Source: Desulfobacterales bacterium | GTDB lineage: Bacteria > Desulfobacterota > DSM-4660 > Desulfatiglandales > Desulfatiglandaceae | Direction of reading: 5' to 3' | DNA: 6,889 bases | NCBI GenBank assembly: GCA_021107495.1 | Contig: JAIOSR010000140.1 | Location: 1-6,889, forward strand | Part shown: positions 1 to 4,935 of the stretch, piece after piece | How positions within the stretch are numbered: the first letter of the stretch is position 1 | Layout: the number at the start of each line of letters is the position of its first letter | The notes under the pieces: model-generated | The model's database searches: none | What the model was told of the DNA's origin: nothing | What the model saw: the letters and a program-made list of their open reading frames with translations, nothing else | Translations under genes and position numbers: made by a program

Positions 1-45
1 CTGGGGGCGCTCCACCATGTGATGATCCGAGGGATCGTGAAGTAA
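1..45 (+). pseudogene. Fragment resembling the N-terminus of a REP-associated (Y1) transposase
   Basis: Frame 1 reads LGALHHVMIRGIVK and then TAA at 43-45. The run GALHHVMIRGI matches, from memory, the first conserved strand of the TnpA_REP / Y1 transposase family, which usually reads 'GA-hHV--RG-erR--F-dd' and includes one metal-binding His in the HH/HxH neighbourhood. Here the reading frame stops just after RGI, where the family normally continues with ER and a catalytic core, so whatever lies upstream, this copy cannot encode an active enzyme. Only 14 codons are visible, so the assignment rests on a short match and the fragment may extend left of the window. Confidence 0.45.
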
Positions 46-84
46 ATGGGGGCAGCCCTTGATATTTTATAAATAATGGTATGC

Positions 85-108
85 AAGCCTTCCAATCTGG
101 AGGCTTTT
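85..108 (+). terminator. Small hairpin with T-tail, possible rho-independent terminator
   Basis: AAGCCT (85-90) and CC (92-93) pair with GG (99-100) and AGGCTT (101-106) around the loop AATCT, leaving T91 as a bulge. The 3' arm runs into TTTT (105-108) and then GTT. The T-tract is short. Its orientation fits a plus-strand transcript coming from the left edge, where the transposase fragment lies. On the minus strand it would sit about 135 bases beyond the antitoxin stop and lacks a U-tract in that direction. Confidence 0.4.
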
Positions 109-242
109 GTTCTGATGGTGAATGGCGTGCCTGATTGTATGCTCAGCGCAGAACAGATATACGGAAAACATATTTTACTCGTCATCAGTCTTTTTGGAAT
201 AGGAAGTGAACTTGGAGGGCCTTTGCATTCTATATGACAAGA

Positions 243-539
243 TTACTCAAGAATTTCCTGCGTATCCTCTTTGAAAACGGCCCGAACTTCCAACCGTCCA
301 CCCAATGCCTCGACATATCTTTGAAGAGCGCCTATGGTGATGTTTGGCCGTCGCTCCAAACGGGATAAGGCTGCTTGTGAAATTCCCATTGAATTAGCTA
401 TGCGCTCTTGAGTAAATTTACGTGTTTCCCGAAGATGCTGAAGCCTGATGGCAGCCATTTTTTCCTTGGCCTTTCGCCTGATTTCAGCCCGTTTCTCAGG
501 CGTAAACGCCTTTTTCATTACCTGATCCAGAGAATGCAT
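243..539 (-). CDS. HigA-like XRE-family antitoxin
   Basis: This is the antitoxin of a type II pair: a DNA-binding protein expected to neutralise the toxin encoded just upstream and to repress the operon. With the start at 539 it has 98 residues. A basic N-terminal helix (about 8-30) leads into a helix-turn-helix of XRE type (about 33-72: LRETRKFTQERIANSMGIS, then QAALSRLERR as the recognition helix). It ends in the signature RYVEALGGRLEVRAVF (74-89), which is typical of antitoxins paired with HigB/Gp49-type toxins. The reading frame is open back to 653, but that extension overlaps the toxin gene; the ATG at 539 has a strong Shine-Dalgarno (GGGGGAAG, 549-542) just upstream and gives the usual family length. 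It lies 34 bases after the toxin stop, so the two are almost certainly cotranscribed. No clear terminator follows. Confidence 0.9.
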   Translation of the reverse strand: MHSLDQVMKKAFTPEKRAEIRRKAKEKMAAIRLQHLRETRKFTQERIANSMGISQAALSRLERRPNITIGALQRYVEALGGRLEVRAVFKEDTQEILE

Positions 540-573
540 GACTTCCCCCGCACTGTTAACTTTGAAATAATTC

Positions 574-954
574 TTACTTATTGTTGTTAATACCCTGAAT
601 ACCCTTCCTCTGTTCTTGAAGGTGAAACTCAAATATCCTGTCTGCCCGAACAATCAATCGTCTATATAAAGTTTTACCCTTTTTCCCTGACTTCTCTCCA
701 CCCACAAGGATAATCGCTTTCCTCTCCAAATCAAATGCGAATAGGCTCCTATAGACATGCCCTCCAAACCTTGTTCGCAATTCCTTCATATTTGGGAAGC
801 GTGATCCCTTGACGTGGTCCACATAAGGACGGCCAAGTTGAGGCCCCATTATGCTGAGAACTTCCAAATTCGTTGCAATGGCTTGCTGATCCTTCACAGC
901 AAGTTCAAGAAACCACATTTCGTATTCATCACTTAGGTTTACATTCCATGGCAT
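574..954 (-). CDS. HigB-like toxin, RelE/ParE superfamily (Gp49/DUF891 type)
   Basis: This is the toxin of the pair, 126 residues. In this family (PF05973) toxins are usually ribosome-dependent mRNA interferases. The family signature runs through the protein: MPW at the start, LGRPYVDHVKGSRFPNMKEL (40-59), YRSLFAFDLERKAIILVGG (68-86), EKSGKK (87-92) and Y97, then ADRIFEFHL (104-112). The MPW start is the usual one for the family, which supports ATG at 954. No Shine-Dalgarno is visible before it; instead a promoter ends six bases upstream, so translation may be leaderless. The order toxin then antitoxin is that of higBA, the reverse of relBE. The C-terminus (QRKGIQGINNNK) is a little longer than usual, but the frame looks intact and the key basic residues are present, so the toxin is probably functional. 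The exact cleavage specificity cannot be read from the sequence. Confidence 0.9.
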   Translation of the reverse strand: MPWNVNLSDEYEMWFLELAVKDQQAIATNLEVLSIMGPQLGRPYVDHVKGSRFPNMKELRTRFGGHVYRSLFAFDLERKAIILVGGEKSGKKGKTLYRRLIVRADRIFEFHLQEQRKGIQGINNNK

Positions 955-960
955 ACAATA

Positions 961-989
961 GATATAACATAAAGGTTATAAACTGTCAA
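961..989 (-). promoter_or_regulatory. Promoter of the toxin-antitoxin operon, leaderless geometry
   Basis: On the minus strand a perfect -35 TTGACA (989-984) is followed by exactly 17 bases and a -10 TATATC (966-961). Six bases, TATTGT, separate the -10 from the toxin ATG at 954. A start about seven bases after the -10 would fall on or next to the A of the ATG. This explains the missing Shine-Dalgarno and predicts a leaderless toxin message, while the antitoxin has a strong ribosome binding site of its own. Confidence 0.75.
963..980. promoter_or_regulatory. Inverted repeat overlapping the -10 and spacer, candidate antitoxin operator
   Basis: TATAAC (963-968) and GTTATA (975-980) are perfect inverted repeats separated by six bases. 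They cover most of the -10 hexamer and much of the spacer of the promoter, the position expected for autorepression by an XRE-type antitoxin dimer, alone or with the toxin. The arms are AT-rich and only six bases long, so chance cannot be excluded. Confidence 0.5.
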
Positions 990-1188
990 CGGGATTTTAA
1001 GGATGAACAGGACCTTCTGTCTATCTTGTATCGAGTGAGTATAATCTTGATGTTGATGATCTATCCATCAAGGGTTCCTGCGGAACCATGTCGGCCAAGA
1101 GGTGGTTTTGTAGGAATAAAGCGCCGGTCCCCTTTTAATGTTTATCGTGTAAATCCCGTCAAAACTGTTTCTTTTGCACAATCCTTTC

Positions 1189-2091
1189 CTAATACGTTTC
1201 AACTTTTAGTGATATAACAAGGGAAGAATCGCGGGTACTATCGCCGCTTTTGAGTATTTCCCTTATTACCTCGTTGCTTCTTTGATCAGTGCCGCCGATT
1301 GTCACCCATCGGCCTAGAGGGGCCGACAGAACTGTCGAAGCCCTGGTGAAACGAACAACGTCTCTTCTGCCTCCCCGGCCCTCATGGGAGATCCTCGGGG
1401 TAATCTCAATTCGGGCACGGTTCCCCATGACTATGGGCGTGACCTCCATACCGGTTTCGATCCTTCTTAAAACCACCGTATCCACATAACCGCCATATCG
1501 CCGGGAGAGGTAAGTCCATCTCTGCCTGTAAGGGACTTCCTTTCCTGCTAATATATAAGCCTCGCTTCCGGACATGGTGATAATAGAGTATTCGGATGTC
1601 CTTTTCTGGCAATTGTTTCTATCCTTAAGGCGGACATCCACACCGTCTCCCCTTTTCCCGCCGGTGCCCACACTCCAGTGCTTCCCCGACGCACGGCCTT
1701 TCGCGGAAACCGAACGGCCCTCTATTGAATCGACCTCATCAAATCTCACGCTGATCTTTACCTGTTTGCTCGCCTTGTCAAAGTCCGCCAGAAATGCACG
1801 TACTTTCCGTATGGATTCTTCATCGTCCGTAACAACCAGGGAATTGGTTCGAGGGTCTGCCGTTACCGTGCCCTCTTGGGAGAGCATGTTTTCCACGACA
1901 GGCAGCACCTCGGTGGCCACCCTGAATTTCAGGCGAAGAATGACCGTGTCCGATCTGCTGGAAAATGCCGAAGCAGGACAAAGAAAAAGCATACAAGAGA
2001 AAAAGATGAGGATTGTTTTTTGGGCCAACGGAAAACCGGGTAGTCCTGTTTTGAATGATCGAATAAAAAGGGGCCTTTTTTCTTGTTTCAT
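1189..2091 (-). CDS. Exported short secretin-like protein ('mini-secretin')
   Basis: The protein has 300 residues and is not a full secretin. An N-terminal hydrophobic stretch (TILIFFSCMLFLCPASA, 26-42) after basic residues looks like a Sec signal peptide cut after ASA (40-42). Residues about 49-116 match a secretin N-domain (PF03958): LKFRVATEVLPVVENML, then TADPRTNSLVVTDD, then IRKVRAFLADFDKASKQVKI. The C-terminal part carries the secretin signature: SGSEAYILAGKEVPY (174-188), ETGMEVTPIV...RIEITPRIS (212-235) and LSAPLGRWVTIGGTDQ (255-270). Full secretins have about 500-700 residues with several N-domains, so this one has one N-domain and a shortened gate/barrel region. ATG at 2091 has GGGGAG upstream, but 12 bases away. 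No secretion or pilus genes flank it. It may be a periplasmic or outer-membrane relative of GspD/PilQ/NolW; the role is unknown. Confidence 0.8.
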   Translation of the reverse strand: MKQEKRPLFIRSFKTGLPGFPLAQKTILIFFSCMLFLCPASAFSSRSDTVILRLKFRVATEVLPVVENMLSQEGTVTADPRTNSLVVTDDEESIRKVRAFLADFDKASKQVKISVRFDEVDSIEGRSVSAKGRASGKHWSVGTGGKRGDGVDVRLKDRNNCQKRTSEYSIITMSGSEAYILAGKEVPYRQRWTYLSRRYGGYVDTVVLRRIETGMEVTPIVMGNRARIEITPRISHEGRGGRRDVVRFTRASTVLSAPLGRWVTIGGTDQRSNEVIREILKSGDSTRDSSLVISLKVETY

Positions 2092-2182
2092 TGTTAGGAT
2101 TATCTCCCCATTAGTTGTAGTTAATTAAGGCAAAATAAATGGGTTATCTCCAATTGAGCAGCCATTATCCCAGAGGGTACAA

Positions 2183-2207
2183 GGGGTCAAGGATTCAGGG
2201 GTTCGAG
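2183..2207. repeat. Two imperfect direct repeats before the broken four-helix-bundle gene
   Basis: GGGGTCAAG (2183-2191) and GGGGTTCGAG (2198-2207) are two imperfect copies about 15 bases apart. From memory, similar short 'GGGGTC(A/G)AG' runs often precede four-helix-bundle genes in deltaproteobacterial genomes, but I cannot verify that here. No function is assigned. Confidence 0.3.
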
Positions 2208-2235
2208 TGATCTGCCACAGAACAGGCGGATAAAA

Positions 2236-2356
2236 ATGCTAAAGGATTACAACGGATTGAAAGTCTGGCAAAAGTCATACTAACTCTGTTTAGAGATATA
2301 TGGAATACCGGCAAAATTTCCAAAGGAAGAAAGATACGGTATCTTCTCCATCTAAA
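2236..2356 (+). pseudogene. Decayed four-helix bundle protein gene (23S rRNA intervening-sequence protein family)
   Basis: Reading from ATG 2236 gives MLKDYNGLKVWQKSY, a TAA stop at 2281-2283, then LCLEIYGIPAKFPKEERYG and IFSI, and another TAA at 2353-2355. This matches the N-terminal half of the four-helix bundle family (PF05635 / TIGR02436), whose members typically read 'kdy..LkVWqka..L.leIY..t..FPkeE.YGl.sQiRRaavSIp.NiAEG'. The first stop probably arose by C to T in a CAA codon. The conserved QIRRA...SIP..IAEG segment that should follow cannot be found, so the 3' half is lost or unrecognisable. Family members were first found inside 23S rRNA of Leptospira and Coxiella and also occur as free-standing genes and as Avd proteins of diversity-generating retroelements. 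It is the only recognisable coding trace in the gap 2092-2485. Confidence 0.8.
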
Positions 2357-2485
2357 TTGGAGAAAAATCCATTATTATCACCTAACGACTGCAGCCTGGG
2401 TTTACATAATTAAAAAATTTATCCTGTCTGTTCCATTCCTTCGGTCTCTTCCTGCTTGTCCAAAAACGGTTTTTCTTACCTTTTC

Positions 2486-2923
2486 TCAGATTTTATCTTT
2501 CTTTTGTTTGCGGATCACTACCTTTTTTACTTTTTCTTTCAACATATCATAATATCTTTCCTTGTCGCCCCAAATGATAGCACCCGTGCTACTGCGACTT
2601 GACTCAGTTATTATCATACTCCCATTTTCATCTGTTTTATAATCTTCACAGATAAAAAAGTCGGTATCCTCTATGTCATCCAATACTAATGCATAAAAAG
2701 CAGCATAGCTTGGACGGGTGTGATCAGCAAAACTTATCAATATTTCATCATCTCTATTCAAAATAACAAGTGCATAGTCAGATCGTATGAAAAATTCATT
2801 TTCATAAAATTGTCCTTTCGAATAAATACTACCATGAAGCTTTTCAAATGCTGCTTCAATTTCCTTGGCTATTTTTTTTCTTTTTCTGCTTTGCTGAGAT
2901 GAAATTTTTGTATTTTTTTCCAA
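2486..2923 (-). CDS. Hypothetical protein, 145 residues, family not recognised
   Basis: I do not recognise this protein. No signal peptide or membrane segment is visible, so it is probably cytosolic. The ends are strongly basic (SRKRKKIAKEIE near the start, KVKKVVIRKQKKDKI at the end). The middle is acidic and looks like a compact alpha/beta fold: FFIRSDYALVILNRDDEILISF (44-65), then a helix PSYAAFYALVLDDI (70-83), then DTDFFICEDYK and SMIITES. It starts with TTG at 2923, since no ATG or GTG is open in frame after a TGA upstream; GGAGAT lies eight bases before it, and a near-consensus promoter about 110 bases upstream points at it. The gene is clearly more AT-rich than its neighbours at both ends of the window, which suggests separate origin. 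An ATG in another frame (2937) overlaps the start but stops after 22 codons. Confidence 0.7.
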   Translation of the reverse strand: MEKNTKISSQQSRKRKKIAKEIEAAFEKLHGSIYSKGQFYENEFFIRSDYALVILNRDDEILISFADHTRPSYAAFYALVLDDIEDTDFFICEDYKTDENGSMIITESSRSSTGAIIWGDKERYYDMLKEKVKKVVIRKQKKDKI

Positions 2924-3029
2924 ATTTGGATCTCCATGTTTTACAGGTCAATTTCTTTTAAGTATTTTTCGAGGGAACCCCATTTAGATAGGTATAGCCT
3001 AATTGAGGAGAGTTGATGCCGATTGGTTA

Positions 3030-3058
3030 ATTATAATGAAATACAAAAGATGGGTCAA
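3030..3058 (-). promoter_or_regulatory. Near-consensus promoter pointing at the 145-residue gene
   Basis: On the minus strand TTGACC (3058-3053) is followed by exactly 17 bases and a perfect TATAAT (3035-3030). A start near 3023 would give a leader of about 100 bases before the TTG start at 2923. The leader contains an open stretch ending LEKYLKEIDL and TAA at 2943-2941, just before the Shine-Dalgarno. AT-rich sequence raises the chance of accidental promoter-like matches, but the fit is good. Confidence 0.55.
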
Positions 3059-3163
3059 CGAGAATTTTTGACACAAAAATTTTGCTATTCACAAATATAA
3101 CAAAATACCAGGCAGTCATCGTCTTATCAGAAAGATGGCGGCGGAATAGTAGGCGGCTCAAAC

Positions 3164-3197
3164 AAAAAAGGCAGGACCATTACGGTCTCTGCCTTTT
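3164..3197 (-). terminator. Strong inverted repeat, rho-independent terminator best in minus orientation
   Basis: AAAAGGCAG (3166-3174) pairs with CTGCCTTTT (3189-3197), and inside it ACC pairs with GGT around ATTAC, separated by a small internal loop. On the minus strand the hairpin is followed by six Ts (complement of 3169-3164), a good terminator. On the plus strand only TTTT follows, then CAG. The nearest minus-strand ORF ends at 3445, about 250 bases upstream of it, so the hairpin may end that transcript, an RNA from 3219-3421, or a lost gene. Confidence 0.6.
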
Positions 3198-3218
3198 CAG
3201 TAAAAAAATATGCTGAGT

Positions 3219-3421
3219 ATGAACCATAGAACCGCACCAAATTATATGGCGGCCTCCCAAAATGCCGTTATTTTCTTTGGTGCGCACCGTTTTTTAATAA
3301 GTGTGAAGATGCTCCACAGAAAAGATGCACGCACATCCGAGAAGCCTTTCAAGTGCCACCCCATACTCCCTTTTTTAAAAAATAACCCTTGGAGGCTTTT
3401 AGCCGTCACATGGTTTTCATT
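3219..3421. other. Region of nested long-range complementarity, possible structured RNA
   Basis: ATGAACCAT (3219-3227) can pair with ATGGTT-CAT (3410-3420, two bases bulged). Inside it, TGGCGGC (3247-3253) pairs with GCCGTCA (3402-3408, one G-U) and CTCC (3254-3257) with GGAG (3391-3394). A competing local hairpin joins GCACCAAA (3234-3241) to TTTGGTGC (3276-3283), next to the palindrome GGTGCGCACC (3279-3288). Near the centre is TCCGAGAAGCCTT (about 3336-3348), which, from memory, also occurs in the 3' half of E. coli 6S RNA. The overall size of about 200 bases would fit 6S RNA, but the terminal stem does not fold convincingly like it. No good promoter is seen on the plus strand. Coding frames here look accidental. 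It could equally be a decayed mobile-element end. Confidence 0.25.
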
Positions 3422-3444
3422 AGTATGCTGAAGTTGGGTGGCCC

Positions 3445-3639
3445 CTAAAAAACTTTTTGCCTATTGGAATTTGAACTGTCAACCTCTTTCTCTTTTGAGA
3501 TGAAATTCAACCTGCTTTTCAAATCGGAAAGCGTTTTGTGAAAGAGTTCTTGATCCTTTCTCAAAATTTCCTTTGCATCATATATGCTTAGCAGTGCCTT
3601 TGCAGTGGTATTTCGCCCTGATTCAAAATTCTTTGTCAT
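3445..3639 (-). CDS. Possible small protein, 64 residues, doubtful
   Basis: I do not recognise this ORF. It starts with ATG at 3639, with only a weak GGA about nine bases upstream, and ends at TAG 3447-3445. The product would be soluble, rich in Lys, Glu and Ser, and largely helical, with a possible amphipathic helix or short coiled coil over AKALLSIYDAKEILRKDQEL (about 13-32) and LFHKTLSDLKSRLNFI (about 32-47). Composition is protein-like rather than random, which is the main argument for it. It has no operon partner: the next minus-strand gene upstream ends about 330 bases away. It may be a real small gene, a truncated remnant, or chance. Confidence 0.3.
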   Translation of the reverse strand: MTKNFESGRNTTAKALLSIYDAKEILRKDQELFHKTLSDLKSRLNFISKEKEVDSSNSNRQKVF

Positions 3640-3970
3640 AAAGAGTATCCGATCTCTATCAAATTGATGATCTGATAACTATGTGTAGCGAGAACCATGC
3701 CAAAATAGAGAGTTGAAATAAATATTAAAAATACCAGGGAGTTAGGGAAAGACTCGAGGGGAGCTATCGCAAGAGGTAGAGAATATATGGAAAAAAGTGC
3801 CCACAATGTGTGTAATTAAATTCCACTTAGTGGTAAAAAAATTCCTATTTTAGATCCATCAAGCCATCACTACGGTAATCCACTGTTCCTATTGCGAGCG
3901 AAGTGAGCCGTGTTAAAATGTGGACCCTCTTCTCCAACTAAATTTAAGAAGAACCAACAATGTGATCCTG
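3640..3970. other. Intergenic stretch without a recognisable gene
   Basis: No coding frame here looks convincing on either strand. It is AT-rich and holds the small palindrome CCACTTAGTGG (3823-3833), followed by a run of As, and the sequence ATTGCGAGCGAAGTGAGC (3891-3908), which resembles short dispersed intergenic repeats of the type ATTGCGAGCGAAG(C)GA seen in several bacterial genomes (from memory). No convincing terminator for the hydrolase gene that ends at 3971 was found, apart from the palindrome over its stop codon. Confidence 0.5.
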
Positions 3971-3977
3971 TCAGGAT
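3965..3977. repeat. Perfect palindrome centred on the hydrolase stop codon
   Basis: ATCCTG T CAGGAT is a perfect 6+1+6 palindrome. The hydrolase stop TGA (complement of 3971-3973) lies at its centre. As RNA it could form only a short stem (ATCC/GGAT) and no T-tract follows, so it is not a standard terminator. Confidence 0.45.
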
Positions 3978-4813
3978 GGTGGAAGATGACGATTAACAAA
4001 AGATTTTATGGCCATTGGGTATTCAGGGGTGAGGCTGGAATTGCTGTGATCCGCACCTTTACCCACAAAGAGCTCGGCCCTGCCGGCGGGAAAGCCGTCC
4101 CTTAATCTCCAGGCATGGGAAAGGGGGAAGCCCCGGTCTTTTTCCCCGTGGATAATCAGCACGGGAATATCAAGATCGGGGGCCAACCGAACAGGGCTTA
4201 CCTTATCCATCCTGAATCTGTAAAAGATGTCCATCCAGAGGACTACCATGGGTCCAAAAAAGAGACCGAAAAAAAGGTTATAGCTCCTGTAAAGGCTTCG
4301 CAAAGCCTCCTTTGTACGGGCATAGCACCCTTCCAAAAAGAGGAGCTTTATTTTGTCAGGGTTTTGATTAGCGGCAATGATCGCGCCTGCAGCGCCTGCA
4401 GAGTGCCCGTAAAGGAGGACCGGCTCATTTATCCAGTTTAATACGGCCTCTATATCTTCTGCAAAGCGAAACGCGTTCATAAAACGGTGTGAAGAGGAAT
4501 TGCCGTGGTCGCGGGCGCTGTGCATGACAGTTGTAAATCCCAGTTCCCCGAATATCCTGGCCCTTGCCGTCATTCTATCCCGGTTCCGGCTCCAGCCGTG
4601 CATAAGAAGTACAATACCTCTTGACGGTATTTCGGGTTCGACACGCCAGACTTCAAGTGAACCGCCATTGACGGTTGTAATACGGGTATCCGTGACTCGA
4701 CCCCAGTCCGGTGGATCTTGAACCGGTTCTCGCGGGATCTGGTGGACCAGATAGGTAAGATATAGTGTCAAAAGAAGGTAGGCGGCAATGCCGCAGAGAA
4801 TTAAATATAACAA
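3971..4813 (-). CDS. Membrane-anchored alpha/beta hydrolase
   Basis: A serine hydrolase of the alpha/beta fold, 280 residues. Residues 2-23 are a hydrophobic segment (LYLILCGIAAYLLLTLYLTYLV) that should anchor the enzyme in the inner membrane, since there is no signal-peptidase site. The fold landmarks are in order: MHGW (71-74, oxyanion region), SARDHGNSS (99-107), the nucleophile elbow GHSAG with Ser138, GEKD with Asp226, and ADHS with His256, so the catalytic triad is complete. A hydrophobic insertion (NLFFGLFFGPMVVLWMDIFY, 179-198) is probably a lid or membrane-touching helix. The substrate cannot be predicted; carboxylesterase or lipase-like activity is plausible. The start is TTG at 4813, with AAGGA about nine bases upstream and no ATG in frame. 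It lies 122 bases after the spermidine-synthase fusion gene, same strand, so the two may share a transcript. Confidence 0.88.
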   Translation of the reverse strand: MLYLILCGIAAYLLLTLYLTYLVHQIPREPVQDPPDWGRVTDTRITTVNGGSLEVWRVEPEIPSRGIVLLMHGWSRNRDRMTARARIFGELGFTTVMHSARDHGNSSSHRFMNAFRFAEDIEAVLNWINEPVLLYGHSAGAAGAIIAANQNPDKIKLLFLEGCYARTKEALRSLYRSYNLFFGLFFGPMVVLWMDIFYRFRMDKVSPVRLAPDLDIPVLIIHGEKDRGFPLSHAWRLRDGFPAGRAELFVGKGADHSNSSLTPEYPMAIKSFVNRHLPPS

Positions 4814-4848
4814 GACGGTGTTTCCTTTTAACTGGTCACTGGGTGGCC

Positions 4849-4893
4849 GGGTCTTGGGGCTTTTTTTTCGATAAAGACCTCAAGACCCTTTTT
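4849..4893 (+). terminator. Stable hairpin with T-tail between two minus-strand genes, unusual orientation
   Basis: GGGTCTTGGGG (4849-4859) pairs with CCTCAAGACCC (4878-4888), eleven pairs with one G-U, around an 18-base loop that contains eight Ts. Five Ts (4889-4893) follow on the plus strand, which is the orientation opposite to both flanking genes; on the minus strand no U-tract follows. It may therefore act as a barrier to antisense transcription from the hydrolase side, or as a processing/attenuation hairpin between the two genes, rather than as a classical terminator. Confidence 0.4.
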
Positions 4894-4935
4894 GTTAGCC
4901 AAAATTTTGTTACTCTACGATAACATATATTTCCA

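Noticed and set aside
540..653. N-terminal extension of the antitoxin frame back to 653
   Set aside because: It overlaps the toxin gene, is not family-like, and the ATG at 539 has a strong Shine-Dalgarno and gives the normal antitoxin length.
1073..1087. Hairpin GGTTCC-TGC-GGAACC as a terminator of the secretin-like gene
   Set aside because: A six-pair stem is present, but no T-tract follows on either strand.
873..1217. Plus-strand ORF of 114 codons across the toxin promoter
   Set aside because: It overlaps the toxin start and the end of the secretin-like gene, has no family signature and no ribosome binding site; it looks accidental.
1574..2128. Plus-strand ORF of 184 codons antisense to the secretin-like gene
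   Set aside because: It is the shadow of a gene with clear motifs on the other strand and is rich in Ser, Arg and Thr without any domain.
2462..2474. AAAAAC-G-GTTTTT palindrome as a terminator of the 145-residue gene
   Set aside because: The stem is almost all A-T with a one-base loop, so it would be too weak.
2871..2937. Alternative ATG start at 2937 joined to the 145-residue frame by slippage on A-runs
   Set aside because: That frame stops after 22 codons and has no Shine-Dalgarno, whereas TTG 2923 has GGAGAT at good spacing; no need for frameshifting is seen.
3098..3229. Plus-strand open stretch ending GRTITVSAFSVKKYAEYEP
   Set aside because: It has no start codon, reads through the strong hairpin at 3164-3197 and matches no family I know.
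3210..3431. Plus-strand ORF of 73 codons
   Set aside because: No ribosome binding site and no family; it covers the region of nested inverted repeats, which explains the sequence better.
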